From Dissophora ornata (lineage: Eukaryota > Mortierellomycota > Mortierellomycetes > Mortierellales > Mortierellaceae), in NCBI GenBank assembly GCA_025201705.1, contig MU616656.1, positions 1-64,000 on the forward strand: a DNA stretch of 64,000 bases, written 5' to 3'. The notes below the pieces were generated by a model. The model ran no database searches and had not been told where the DNA came from. It worked only from the letters and a program-made list of their open reading frames with translations. This document shows positions 24,401 through 36,840 of this stretch, piece by piece. Numbering within the stretch: the first letter of the stretch is position 1; each line of letters starts with the position of its first letter. The translations under genes and the position numbers were made by a program.

Positions 24401-25070
24401 ATTCCCTAGAAAACGTACCGCTACTTTATACAAGCCCCAGCGGATCAAACTGGGGTCCAGGTTGTTGCGAAGGTGGTCCTGCAGCGGTGTCACCACATCC
24501 GTGACAATGTAGATGTATGACTCGGTCTAGTTTTTTTTTTTTTTTGAAAAAGTGATGAAGAGTAGGCGTCCTGATGAGTTGATTACATGCCAACAGTTGT
24601 TACAGGAAATCTGTCCCTTTCCCTCTGAATCTTTTTAACGAATGTGTTGTGTACCTCGACTCCATCGATGAACTTGATCAGGTCTGGATGTCGAATGGTT
24701 CGAAACTTTTTAAAGGCATTCCTGGCCAGGGGCAACTTGTCCCTTTGGCGCACGCAGTCGAAGCATAGGATCGAAACGGCAGAGCTATCCTCCTACATAA
24801 CAATTGGTAGTGGTAATGAAAATGATTCTCTCAGTTAGAGGCAACCTTCTCCGGTGCAAAGTAACCTGGATGTCGCAGGAGGGGGGGAAATCTCTGTCTG
24901 TTTTCCTCCATTGTGTGTGCCCTTACTCGTTTGGTGCCTTTGTGCAGAGCCCAGATGGTAGAGTCGAAAGAGTCGACCCGCTCGCCAATGTTGTAAGGGA
25001 AGGAGGGGATCTCCTTGCCAAGAACAACTTTGGATAGAGTTGACTTGACAAAGTCTGTGAAGTATGCCAT
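21415..25070 (-). CDS. SCY1-like pseudokinase (SCYL1/Cex1 family)
   Basis: Start ATG at 25070. The N-terminus (PFPYNIGERVDSFDSTIWAL as SFPYNIGE..., then HKGTKR) matches the SCYL1 opening. A kinase-like domain follows in many small exons; KPFGRYELWSTDTWHYACLI and RPDPKTRPSVGDFL are its C-lobe. HEAT repeats follow (e.g. RLSLLENLGGFIERINKKVI), then a low-complexity Ser/Gly/Asn-rich part and a charged helix ending AKERKKESTLGAKKI. SCYL1 proteins lack key catalytic residues and act in COPI trafficking at the Golgi; yeast Cex1 also helps tRNA export and binds COPI. The stop is 41 bases from the convergent arrestin-like stop, so the 3' UTRs must overlap. A 15-base T run lies in an intron at 24531-24545. 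Confidence 0.85.
24531..24545. repeat. T15 homopolymer
   Basis: Fifteen consecutive T on the plus strand, in an intron of the SCYL1-like gene. Read in the gene's sense this is poly-A, so it is not a polypyrimidine tract of that intron. Confidence 0.95.
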
Positions 25071-25238
25071 GTAGGAATGTCAATGCTGTTCAGTCGAAGG
25101 TGTGCAGTTGATGAAAAATAAGAGATGTGATGAAATCCAACATTCTCTGGCAAATATTCTGGAGCTCAAATTTAATTTGACATTGATCAACCTTGACGGA
25201 GTCAAAAGCAGGGATTGTAACATTGCATAGAGTAGCTA

Positions 25239-28200
25239 TCACTCAATATCGCGTATAGCGAGCATCTTCGAGATGGCCTCCTGCTGGGCAGCACGCAGCG
25301 CCAGTACCAGATCCTGGTGAGACATGTGTACCGAGGACTTTCGGACCAACTCGACATCGTGCGCAATCTGCATCGAATCAAGAGCGATCCTAAGTGATTG
25401 AATACAGCCCTCCCTATCTTCCCAATAGGCAAGATACAGCGAAAGTACCTGTGCAAGAGCGCGTCGGCGCGCGACGACCTTGTTGCTATCGGACTGACGG
25501 CGTGCCTTCTCCTGGAGGTCCGTCAGGCTGAACGAGATTTCTTCTGCACGTGTCGTGATATCCTCGGGAAGATTCAGAGTTTTGGCCAACGAAAGGCCTG
25601 CGAAATTTGCAGTCAGCCCAGATATTTGTCAATGGCCATCGCCTCATGAGGTATAGCAACTGCAGCTGCACTTGCCATAGTGCTCCTCCTTTGCGGACCC
25701 ATCTGCGAGGTGGTACTTGTAGATTATTCCAGGCGCGTCACGGTTGTCGCGTGTCATCTTTTGGTGGATCGAATAGACAATTGAGCCAATTGTCTGTGCG
25801 TTCATGCAAGCTTATATTCATGTGCGCATACCTCTGTTTCCAGATGCAGATTGACCACGTTATGGTACACTGTCAGACTGCTTGTGAGCTCCTGAAAGTG
25901 GGTCGCAAAGAACACGAAAGCACGACTATGAATCAGCTCCTCGCACACCGCAAACGCGATTCCAAGCCCGTCATGGGTTGACGTGCCTATCATTGCACTC
26001 ACCGTAGCGAACAACGTACATTCAGAAATGGGATCCAAGGTCCTCTTGTACAATAACCATAAACAAAAATCGTCCTACCTCGACCGAGCTCGTCAATGAC
26101 GACAAGGCTCCGCTCAGTGACACTCTGGAGAATGTATGCGGTCTCTTTCATCTCCACCATGAAGGTTGAAGCGTTCAGCTCAATACTGTCATCATTAGAG
26201 ATTCTGCTAAAGAGCTGCAGCGTACAAAGACTTGTTATCGGATATGTGCCTTGGATGTCGATCATAAGTGCCTTGATAAGAAATGGCCATCAATACCTGA
26301 TCTATAATCCGAATGGATGCGTACTCGGCAGGAATGCTTTGTGTTTAGTGGCCAAAGAATGCGAGTCAGTTCTTGTGTAGTGTCCAATGACAACATCGCG
26401 TAGTCCAGAAAGGAGGAGCAAGAACGGCTTACAAACTGCCGATTTGCGCCATGATCGTCAGGAGAGCTATCTGCCGCAGATACGTCGACTTGCCGCTCAT
26501 ATTCGGGCCAGTGATGATCTGGAAAGTATTGGCCGAGCCGGCGTACGTATCATTCGGCACAAACGGGGCCGAGTACAGCTTCTCGATGATGGGGTGCCGA
26601 CCCTGCTTGATAACAAGAGTGTCCGTGAACTCTGGACGGACATAGTCGTTCACAGTACACAGATGAGAAAACGAAATAAGCATGTCCAGCATGGCAATAG
26701 CCTCCGACGCTTTGTAAAGAGCACCAATCTCCAGCCGAACGTCACCAGAAAGGTCGCCGACGATCTTGTCGGACATCAGATATACCTCCGTTAAGGAGTC
26801 CTTAATCTTTGCGTTCTTCTTCATGAGCTCGAGTGTTGTGAACGTCAGCATCTTGCTCTTCCTGACCACGTTGATAAAGATCAATGGGAGCTCGCCGCCG
26901 TCAGGCTGGTTCACATTGGTCGAGAGATAGTAGCCCATCGTCGTGTTGAACTGGACTTTTAGGTTGATATCATAATCTTCGACGTATCGATTCACAACCT
27001 CAAAGATGTCGTTGATCGTCTCCTTGTATGTTTGCCGTGCAACGTCGAGCAGCCCATTGCATCCTGCTTTGACCGCAAAGCACCGCTGATTGCGAAGTCC
27101 CACAGCCGTCTTCTCCAATACGACGTTTTTCTCTATGACATCGTCGATCAGACCCTGGAATTTTTCAAGTCGAGAGTCGGTCAAGAGTCTGTGGATTGTC
27201 TTCAAAAGTCTGTTCTGGCATGATCCCAGGACTTGTGCAATGTGAGCAATCGATTTTAGTGTGTGCTTGAGGTTGATTATATGATTGATGCCCTGCTCTG
27301 AGTGCTTCACGCTCGGTTTGGTAGGAACCTGGATGAACGACGTGATTAGGTGGTCGACATCGTTGAGCGCCTTGAGAGAGGATTTGAGAGCGTAGAAGGT
27401 CTCTTCGACTTGAGAAAGTTCTTGAACACAATCTAGACGAGTACTGATTGTTCTCTCGTCTGTCAATGGTTGCAGGATGTTGGAACGAAGTAGCCTGGCA
27501 CCCATGGGAGTCATAGTTTCGTTTAGGATGCCGAAAAGGGTCTCCTTCTCATTCTGGCTCGACAAATTGACTGTAAGCTCGAGGTTCTTGGCTGTGGCAC
27601 AGTCAAGGACCATGCTCCCTTGACATATTTGGTACTTGAACTGGACCGAGTGATTGAGGAACGTCGCATTCCGCTTTTCTTCAATGTGGTGCATAACAGC
27701 GGCTGTTGCGGCAAGGCAAAAGTATTTCGTCGGGATACCAAGCAGCAGCGATGCCGAGCCCTCCTTGATAGTATACTTCTTGATGTATTGGAGACCTTTG
27801 GGATTTGTACTATTGGAATCAGTGCTTGCGACCATGATATGAAACAATTGGTGGCAAATGAGTAGCTTTAGTTGTATGCTGTACCTGTTGAATCGTTGAA
27901 AAGGCGACGTGCGACGGGAGTAATGGTACTGGAAGGTAGGCTTTCCTTAACGATCTTTACCAGCTTTGTGTTAACGGGATCCACCGCAGATGTTGGCATC
28001 AGGATCTATACGAATTGCCATAACAAAGTGTCATCTTGTGATATCGATTCGGATTGACTTTTCAATTTAGTGGCGCAAGTGAGTCTCATTACCTCGGATG
28101 GCTCAAAGAGGCTAAGCTTCTGCAAAGTTCTGACATATGTTTGCGAGTCTGCCATCTTCAGCGCAGTAGGATGCGTAGACGAGGGTGAGCTGTTGAAGCA

Positions 28201-28678
28201 AGTCAGCTTCATAAAAGATGTTCGAAAAAGTAGGTACCTGGCAAAGAATGACCTCGCTTGTCTTGAGGTCGCAGAAGCACATCCCGACCTCAGCTCCTGT
28301 GCCGCGGCCCTCCACGATCGCCGCTAGAAACCCACCGTCTGAGTTCTTGGATGATGTTGGACCCGAGATCTTCGGCTGGCGCGCTTTCGAACCAACGGTG
28401 GATCCCTCATTGCGGTCAATGGTGCTCTTGATCCTAGGGTAGTAGCTTGTGCCTGAACGAGAGGAGCGTATAGAAGTGGAGGTTGAGCGTACGGTTGGAG
28501 CTGGAGTGGACCGTCGCGTGGTGCTCTGCTGTTGAGTGAATAGGGTCAGGGGTGTAGAACTGAAAGACGACACAGAAGACATTGGTGTTAGTGTGTTCGG
28601 GATAGTGTGAGCGCAGAAGAAAAGAAACGTCCCATTCATTCGCTGCCCAATTTTATTCTTCTCTTTCGTGTCTGCCAT
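25239..28678 (-). CDS. MSH4: meiotic MutS homolog MSH4
   Basis: Start ATG at 28678 or the internal Met 99 bases on (MSSVSSFSS). A serine/threonine-rich head precedes [20 protein letters not shown], the MSH4-type opening domain, which then joins an exon starting [20 protein letters not shown]. The clamp and lever parts follow ([34 protein letters not shown]). The ATPase domain has [14 protein letters not shown], the Walker [14 protein letters not shown], a Walker B IDELGRG and FATHFQELT. No N-terminal mismatch-recognition FxE domain is visible, as expected for MSH4. MSH4 acts with MSH5 as a sliding clamp that stabilises Holliday-type intermediates and promotes crossovers. Its presence implies the lineage keeps a meiotic programme. 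Only 90 bases separate its start from the HDAC stop upstream on the same strand. Confidence 0.93.
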
Positions 28679-28768
28679 TTTGCCACAATCGGTTTAGGCG
28701 TGGGCGTTTTTTCTCAGTAATTATATTTTTATAATTTATGAACGCACAGTAACCCTAGAATAATGAGA

Positions 28769-31334
28769 TCAAGGCACTTCGGTCATTTCTGTATCCCGTC
28801 CTGCGACATCGGACGTTGCTGTTGATTCTGCTGCAGTTGATGCTGGTGCTTCTTGCTCTGCAGCTCCTGACGTCGCAGGGTTCGACGAAGTAGACGCGTC
28901 TGGTGCTGCAGAGCCATTACTTTCAGAACCCATCACCACGTCTCCATCCTTCTCTACCGTCACAGCTGTTGCGTTGGCCAACACGCTACTGTTGCTGCCG
29001 TTAGCCAAATCGCCACCGTTTTGTTGTGCTCCATTGCTGTTGCCGCTGCTTCCGCTGCTCTGGATATTATCAAGAGGCGATTTTAATTTTGTTGCAGCAG
29101 CAGGAAGGACGTCGACTATTCCCCGAGCACGTGGCGGGCGACCGGCTTGACCAGTTGCTCCGTCGGATTTCGAAACCCTTGAGTGCCTCACCGATTTTGC
29201 ATATCGAACACCATTGATTCCATTAGTCTCCTCGTCCTCCGACTCTTCAAACTCATTGTCCGGTACGACTCTCTTGTCCCACAATCTTTCTATTAGACGC
29301 GAAATAAAAGTTAGAAGCGAATTCATATTAATTCCATAAAGATAGCTCGAAAGTCTTTCGACTAAGGTTCTTACGTGGAACTCTCTTCTCTGGGTCGTCT
29401 AGATCCTCGTCATCCGACAAGTCTAGGTCACGAGGCACAGGCTGCATCTGGACCGAGGGTGCACCCTTGGATCGCGCCAGGTTTTCAAACACCTGCTGCT
29501 TGATCTTCTCCAAGTACTCGACTGTATTAGCATTATCCATGTTGCTAGGCTTGACATCCAGCTTGTAGTCCGGGCCAAAGTATTCGTAGTAGTCATTGAA
29601 AGGCATGTCGGGTCCGACCTCTTGTCCCACTGCAACACCTGTTTCATAACACCATGCCCTTGCGACGTTTCGCATGGTATAACCTCCACCTCCGAGAATA
29701 AGCATAGGCAAGTTCAGCTTCTTTACAAATGCGACACAGTTGGCGTGACCTAAGTTAAAACGCGGTAAAACGATCGTTTTAGTCACACTCTCTGATTTGA
29801 CTAGTTGCCGATCCTTCCCGATTGATGCTTCTTACCCTTCATAGACAAATTGAAGCATCCCAGTTTATCGCCACTCAAGGAGTCAGCTCCGCACTGTAAT
29901 ACAATAGCACCAGGCTTGTACCAGTCCACAACATGTTGGATAACAGGCTCAAAGATGCTCTTATATGTTACATCATCAATGCCATCTCGCAACGGAAAAT
30001 TGACAGCGTAGTACTTCCCTGGTCCTGCACCAACGTCCTGTAATAAATTGAATGCAGAGTTTCTTGTTAATCACCGAATTCTTACAGCCAATACCCGTTC
30101 CAAAGGGAAAATATAGCACCAGCTTTCAATGCTTACCCTGACTTCTCCTGTGCCTGGGAAGTATTCTCCGTGCTTATGAAAACTGACCGTCATGACGCGA
30201 TCCGTCGTGTAGAATGCTTCCTCAACTCCATCACCGTGATGAATGTCAATATCGATGTATAGCACGCGAGGGTGATATCTTAACAGCTCCAAGATCGCAA
30301 GAACGATGTCGTTCACGTAACAGAATCCACTGGCTTCAGTCTTTTTTGCGTGATGAAGACCTCCGGCCCAGTTGACAGCAATATCACAGGAGCCGTTGTT
30401 TAATCTCGCAGCACCCTCTACATGTGTTGAAAGTATGCGACATTAAAAACCGAGTCAAACAACACCAAAAAGTCGTAACGTGAAGAAAATAAAGATTGCA
30501 AGTGCAACTTACCCATCGATCCTCCTGCAGAGAGTTGGCAATACTCAAACAGTCCCTCAAAGATCGGACAGTCATCTCCCACGTTGACTACAACAATGAG
30601 TTTGGGTCCGATTGCATGTGTTAGTGTTTTGTGATATCGCAGAGCAAATAAGAAAATCCACGAATGACGCTCCAAAAAATCGACAAGGGTTTGCCCCCTC
30701 TTACATTTCATCTGCTCCTTGGCGTACGCATCCATATTATCGGGAGAGACTCTTGACAAGAAGTCGATATATTCGTCCGTGTGGAACGCTGTCATTTCCT
30801 TTTTACTTCCTGGACGAGCTCTCTACGGTTTGCAGATAGAATGATATGTACGTATTTGACTCAATATTCCTATCAAGAACTGGGCGATTGTCGTAAACAC
30901 GATCCCCTCCGAAGGCTATTGATAACTTACATAGATCTCCATCTTGTTGTACAGTCCATAGTTCATGACGAGGCTGTGACACATGCGAATACGATGCGGC
31001 TTCATCGGGTGTCCAGGCGCATAATGGTAGTTGCCAATATTCTGGTCATAGAAGTAGGCAACACGCTTCTTGGGTTCTGCAGTTTGCTGCCCTGGCACCT
31101 GCAGTGTTTCCAGGTCGGGTCGTGTTGCGACCTAGATATTTCTCACATTTGAATTGTAGACGTATAGACGATAATCGAGGAAGTGTAAAGGGGAGGGGTT
31201 ACAATCAAGTCAACGCTGACAGAAAAGTCTACAGAAGAAAGATAAAGGAGTCGAGGAGGAGCCCCGTTTCTGAGAGGGGCCTAGAAGTAGGTACAGGAGG
31301 TTCGACGCACCTCTAATTCGCCGCCCCGAGCCAT
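28769..31334 (-). CDS. RPD3: class I histone deacetylase (Rpd3/HDAC1 type)
   Basis: Exon 1 is tiny (31311-31334, MARGGELE) and splices to [16 protein letters not shown], followed by [20 protein letters not shown] and [10 protein letters not shown], the family N-terminus. The next exon starts [20 protein letters not shown]. The catalytic core includes the [11 protein letters not shown] region, [17 protein letters not shown] (metal-binding and catalytic residues), and [17 protein letters not shown], then [20 protein letters not shown]. The C-terminal extension, reached through the join ...RVP to [20 protein letters not shown], is acidic and then Ala/Ser-rich, ending TEMTEVP. Class I HDACs remove acetyl groups from histone tails within Sin3/Rpd3 complexes. 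About ten introns are present. Confidence 0.93.
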
Positions 31335-31572
31335 GTGGTATGATGCTGCTTCTATCCTGAGATCTCGGTCTGCGTGGGAGGATGGGTGCTGAAGTCGGAA
31401 AGATCTACAATTACAGACAACTGAATGCAGCAGGAAAATGAAAGCTGAATGGCCCAACCGCCTGAAATGCCAGATGCAGTAAAGGAGCAAAGCTGCGACC
31501 CCTTAAATGTTACGACTGCTGGAAAGAATTCCTGTTGCATGGACTGCAAAATATGTCCATTGTTATTTCTAA

Positions 31573-33900
31573 TCAAAAAGGGAATGTGGGAGGGCTGGAT
31601 ATGCTACTGTTTGAACTAGGGCCACCCACTGGACGTCTCTGCAGTGAGACAGGCGCCACAGGTGCTGGGGTATAGTTCGCAAGCAGCCCCGCTTGGCCCT
31701 CAACTTGAACAAACTCCAGAGTAGGCGCTTGGCATGTCTCCTGCACCTGGTTCCAGCCCTTCTGAAGTAAGTCTGCTTCCATCACCCGGAGTTCCTCGAT
31801 CGTAGCCATCGACAGCAACTCCACTCTCGGGTTCATGAAGGGTGTTGAAGCTGAGACTGGCTGGCATTGGGTAGAAATATTTTGTCCAGGTGAGCCATCC
31901 GAACCTGTTGATGAGATAGAATACGTCAATGTAGCAGTCTGAGACATCTGTCTGTCTTGCGAGCTGTACTGCGGGTGCTGCTGTGGTTGGTGGCCGCGTG
32001 TTCCTGAAAAAGAGTCAGACGACAGATCCGACGATTGCATCATTCTCATGCCTTCAGCCCCGTTCACGCCCGCGCTCGTGTAGGAGCGTGAAGAGAGAGG
32101 CTGCCGTCGATCAGAGTAGTCCATGGTTGAAAAGTCGTCTGTTAAAGAGGCGAGTGAGTCCTTCCTACTCGCCGTCATGGTATCGCTTGCCGGTGGTGAG
32201 GACGCTTGCAGGGGCCCCAGTGTCCAGGGACAATTCTGTGCCTGGGCTTGACCCACCTCCGCAGATATATCATAACCAAGACCACCTCGTCCTTGTGTTT
32301 GAGAGTAAGCATTCGGATCCTGCTGCCTTGACTGTTGCTTGGGATGGGCAAATTCTTGGCCATACATTGTATGCATTTGCTGTGAAGGGTATTGAGGAAG
32401 GTTTTGCTCCTGTGGTGAGTTCTGACCCTGGTAAGGATACTCTGGCTGCTGCTGGAGTGGCTGGAGGTTAAATTGTGGATAAGGAGTCGACGGCATCTGC
32501 CCGTTGGAAGGGAATAAAGATGAGAAGGTGGTGCTAGGAGCTGCTTCCACTCCGTCAAACGTTCGGCGCCTCAGGGGCGGTGGGATCGCAGACAACTGGG
32601 CGGCGTTCTGTTGGAACATGGCAGCTGCAGCTGCAGAGCTTGTGTTGTTCTTCTTGATGGCAGAAGCTTTGACCTGGTCTACCGAATTCCGGCCTCTGCG
32701 CTTTCGGACTTTATTAACGTCGTGGATTCGAATGTGCTCCTTGAGAACGTCAGAGCGCGAGAAATGCTTGCCGCAGCCTTCTTGTGAACAGGCATATGGC
32801 TTTTCGCCGCCATGCGATCGAATGTGACGCGCCAAGTGAGCGGATCGTGTAAACGATTTGTGGCAGTTGGGCCACGGACAAAAGTGTGGTTTTTTGAGGG
32901 GGTCCCCGTCGATCTTTGCAAAAGAAGCAGTGCTTGCTTGAACTAAAGGGGCCAAAAGTGGCTGTACTGCTCTACTTGTCATCATCATTATCGGCTGATC
33001 TAATGTTGCGTATAAGTGAGTAAGATATTAGTAGTCATTCTTCAGTAAATGTAACTACTTGAGGGCCACTCGTCTCAATGTAAAAATATTCATACCGTTG
33101 TTTTTGGATAGCGATATCCGGTTATGGATATGGATCCCGCCGAGTGAATTTTGCATTGAGAGGCTCATGCCTGTCTCAAGACTCAGCATATGATTGTTGT
33201 CCCTCTTGGGAGGGTGATTTGGAGCCATAGCAATAGTGTCCTCGGCAGCGGGGAAAACTGCAGGCGGTATCGGAGAATACAAAGGCGTCATGGCAGTATT
33301 TTGCATGGACGGTTGGGGAAAGGAGGGGTTCAAAGAATTATTTGATCCGAGCAAGAGTGTTGTGCTCGAATACCACGCCATTGAGGATGAAATGGCAGAT
33401 AATGGTGACTCATAATAGCATGATGAGACTGAAGGCAACATGACGGTAGATGGAAAGCCCTCACGAGGGGAGGGTGTGGTTGAAGAGGCCATCATAGTGT
33501 TACTGAGCGATGCGGACGGAAAAGATGGGCTAACGAAACCGCTGGTCCTCTCTGGCACAGACGTGGTCGCGATGCGGAGATCCTTGGAGGCCGAGCTCGT
33601 ATGGATTTTGGCGCTGTGAGTGAAGCGCATAACACAGTCAGGATATAGACATGCATGTGCTTTTCCTCCTGTGTGTATACAAATGTGTTGACTGGAGTGT
33701 TCAGGTTGCTTGAAGGATTTTGAGCAGAAAGGACATGGGTGAGGTCTCTCAGGGGGCAGCGCTTCATGATATTGGGCAGCTGGCTCGGATGATCCAACAG
33801 GAAGTGAGGGTGTTGACTGAAGGGAAGTGTAAGGTGCTGATGTGACAATTGGTATAGAGGTAGCAGTTGTTGATACAGAGCCTTCGGGGGACAAGGCCAT
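31573..33900 (-). CDS. C2H2 zinc-finger transcription factor
   Basis: Two exons, up to 33096 and 31573-32999, join in phase (AAC AAC G to AT CAG) across a 96-base intron into one protein of about 743 residues from the ATG at 33900; an upstream exon is possible because the frame stays open to 33966. The N-terminal half has a finger pair with a Mig1/CreA-like style: finger 1 CPFCSKSFKQPEHSSQHICIH is intact, but finger 2 (CLYPDCVMRFTHSAKIH) lacks the second zinc-binding histidine. The second exon has two intact fingers, CPWPNCHKSFTRSAHLARHI-R-SH and CSQEGCGKHFSRSDVLKEHI-R-IH, followed by the basic KVRKRRGR segment. The remainder is Ser/Gln/Pro-rich, typical of an activation or repression domain. 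A nuclear DNA-binding regulator is inferred; targets are unknown. Confidence 0.8.
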
Positions 33901-35287
33901 GATACTGCTAGGAAAGATCGGAGGGCTGACCGCTAAGTTTGCTGGCTGAGGAGGGGCCTTCGCCACAATAGTATAAACGTGGGGACGGTGATTAATGATC
34001 TCTAGAAATGGGCTCGAGGCTATAGTTGGTGGTGGGTTCAGGATGAATATGTTAGTGGGGATGGTGGTGTGTGGAAGTGTGTGAAAACCCGACGAGTGAG
34101 ACTCGGATCAGAGGCGAGCTCTGCAGGCCGTGGGCGGTGACTGACAGAAGGCGGTGGAAGGAGACGAAAGAGGGGAAATGGAGAGATCTGGGGAGAGAGA
34201 AAGAGATGGCGATTGATGGCCACTATGGCGCTGAGTGTATACGGAAAGAAGAAAGTGAGAGGGGACAAGGCTGTGTAAGAAGAAAAGGGCCTCGCTGTTG
34301 TGCTACAACAGGAGAACGTGCAAGATGTAGAGCCAAGAGCGCAGCTGTAACGAACGCCACAGAGCATAAAAAAGGTGGGTCAAATGAATCGAACTTTAGC
34401 GGGTAGAGTTGATGCTCAGTGGAGGGGTATACAAAGAAACACAACGTAAAGCGGCGGAAAATAAGAGCTGACTGAATTGGACATTGATGATTCAGGGACA
34501 CCTCCAGAAATAGGACGGTGGCAATGGTAAATGAGATTATGTAGAGGTTCATCCAAGGGGATACACCGGTGCAAGCATATGCCTTACAAGTAAAGAGAAT
34601 GCGGCTACAGGTGAGAGGTAGAGTGGAGTGGAGTGGAGTTGAAATCAACTGAAGAACTTACAAAGGAACGACGTGTGCAGGAATGGGCAATGGATCGTGG
34701 AAAAGAGAAAACAAGGGAGGGAGCTGGGGTATCCGAGGGTTATATAGTCAATTACGGAGGGGTTAATATGGAATGGCCCTCATTCCTGAAAAATAGAAGG
34801 TCCTGCCGGAGGCCGGATGCCAAATGCCGCTGTCAATTATGCGTCCAATCCTCGCGAAGAGGGCGACCAAGTGACTGATGAGGGCATTGTCTCGACTGTC
34901 ATGCATGTACCAGATTTCACCAACTGCATCAAACCTGGTCTTTTAGGGCTTGGCCCGCCTTCCCATTGGCTGCCGCCTTCCTGCTCTGCCCGAGACGCAC
35001 GATTACTTCATAGAGCTTAATGCGTCTTGTGCTTTGAGTACCATTAAACTACTGGTGTGTGCCAGGACGTTCCATGCATAATATTCACTCTGTCGCACAA
35101 ACCGCGGAGTTCACAACATTTTGTAATAAGAAACAAAACGACTCTTGCTTGTAGTTTGATGTCTTCGCCCACAGGCTCATTTCTTGTACAATTTTAATGA
35201 AATGGATTTTTGTTTTCTACGCTTCGATTCCACCTCCAACAAGCATGCCCCCAGGCCTGATAGAAAGAGTCAGGGACCACTCCCATC
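33901..35287. promoter_or_regulatory. long 5' region of the zinc-finger gene
   Basis: About 1.4 kb lies between the factor's ATG (33900) and the GST-like stop (35288). The plus strand is purine-rich (G/A runs around 34080-34300), meaning the transcribed strand is a pyrimidine-rich leader, as often seen in fungal regulatory genes with long 5' UTRs. A GGAGT tandem repeat is at 34621-34639. No frame here shows a domain. Confidence 0.45.
34621..34639. repeat. short (GAGTG)n tandem repeat
   Basis: Four near-perfect copies of GAGTG in the leader or promoter region of the zinc-finger gene. Confidence 0.8.
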
Positions 35288-36325
35288 TTACTTGGACGGG
35301 TAGAGCTCGTCGCGAGGAATGACCTCAGTCTCTCGCAAAGCCATGTTCTCCCACTCTTTCACATATTCATTGTTCAAAATGTGCTGGATATATGCCTTGG
35401 CGTGCTTGCCCTCGATTTTGGACTCCAAGTCATAGGAGCGTAGGCGGAACATGACAGGGGCATACATGGCGTCGATGGCGGTGAAGCGGCCAAAGAGGTA
35501 ACCTTCATCCCCTTCTTTTGCAGCAGCCTTGTCTCGGAGCTCCTCCCAAATACTGGAGAGACGGCGGAGATCCTTCTCGACCTTGTCGTTGTAGAAGTTG
35601 GCGTCGAAAGGGCGTCTCTCGCGGATGCTCATGGCGTAGTTTCTGACAGCTCCGAAGCTAGTGGCCATCTCCACGGACAGTGAGCGCGCATATGCACGTT
35701 CAAAGCGATCAGTGGGCCAGAGGTGGGGGTAGTCTACACATTGAGGGGTGAGTGTTAAAAAACATGCATTACATCATCACATTCAATTGACTTCGTCCAT
35801 GTAGCTCAAATCTAAACGATGAAACACTGTACAAACACAGCCACAATGCAAGCCGTTTTCCTCCACGGTCGCTCATTCGGCCCAATCTCCGAATTTTTGT
35901 TTTTGACGTTTGTCATCCATCGTCGTCACTCTTGGTTCCATATTCTCGGTTACCGATATAAAGCGTCTTTGACCCACTCATTGCTTATCCCACCCCATCT
36001 TTCACACATCACTAGAATCACAAAATAAACAGGAAACGGTACCTTCAGCCAGATACTCCATGATCGCAACACACTCAAAGATAATATGCTTCTCGCCCGA
36101 TTCCTTCTGCACATGGAGCGCAGGGACCTTCGACGTGGGGCCAGCGCGGCTCATCAATTCATCAGCTGCAGGCAAACCCAGGTCAGGGATCTCGGGTGTT
36201 CCGACGATCAGCATCACGGTTTCGAAGTCCATGTTCAGGGCTCGCATTGCCAACCAGGCGCGGAGGGACCAGGACGAGTAGTTGCGGTTCAACAGGTACA
36301 GGCTTGGAAGAGAAGACGACGCCAT
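35288..36325 (-). CDS. glutathione S-transferase-like protein
   Basis: Exon 1 (36043-36325) and exon 2 (35288-35733) join in phase (GAA G to AC TAC) and encode 242 residues. The N-terminal thioredoxin-like domain has LYLLNRNYSSWSLRAWLAM, with serines (YSSWS) in the position that carries the catalytic residue in zeta/theta-like GSTs, then SKVPALHV (the cis-proline loop) and IFECVAIMEYLAE. The C-terminal helical domain has LFGRFTAIDAMYAPVMFRLR, the N-capping-box style GST-C motif. Such enzymes conjugate glutathione to electrophiles or isomerise substrates in the cytosol; the substrate cannot be read from sequence. Confidence 0.88.
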
Positions 36326-36840
36326 TTTTTTAAGCGATAACTCAAGTTGTATGGGACGAATGAGGTGGTGGAGTCGAGATTCAGAATCAGGAGGGGAATG
36401 AGGGATGAAGAACAGAGAGAAGTTCACTTTTCTTCAAGAATATGAATTTCCCACAGTTTATTGATACATCTGCAACTTTTTAAAGCTCCGCACCCTTAAG
36501 GCCCTGGAAATCAAGCCCAGCGCTGACCGCTTAGTAATCGCGTAGGAGCGCTGCTCTAGAGCAGCTGAACACAGGGCTTGAGCATGAGTACAACAAGCAG
36601 TGTGAGTCACTATGATCGGTTCTGCGAGAAGCTCAAATGGCCACCGTGTAACAGTTGTAACAGCTGCTTTTCTATCTCTAACCTCCTCTGAACTAGAAGG
36701 ATGTAGTCATAACCAAGAGCAAATAAATGACAGAAGACAACACCGATGATGTTTTGACGCGTGGTTTGATTATTAGGATACTAGGAGCTAGGTGTATGTT
36801 TAGATAATAAATGACTACGAAGCATTGTCTCTACGTCCGT
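36326..36840. promoter_or_regulatory. spacer upstream of the GST-like gene
   Basis: 515 bases between the GST-like start and the metallophosphatase stop, both on the minus strand. It holds the GST promoter and the phosphatase 3' UTR. A run of CAGCTG-type repeats around 36560-36665 is mildly palindromic. Nothing else is seen. Confidence 0.4.

Noticed and set aside
31573..33966. Two separate zinc-finger genes
   Set aside because: The two open frames join in phase across a normal GT-AG intron, and the second has no promoter space, so a single gene is preferred. The first codon of the upstream frame (33966) is GTG, so ATG 33900 was used.
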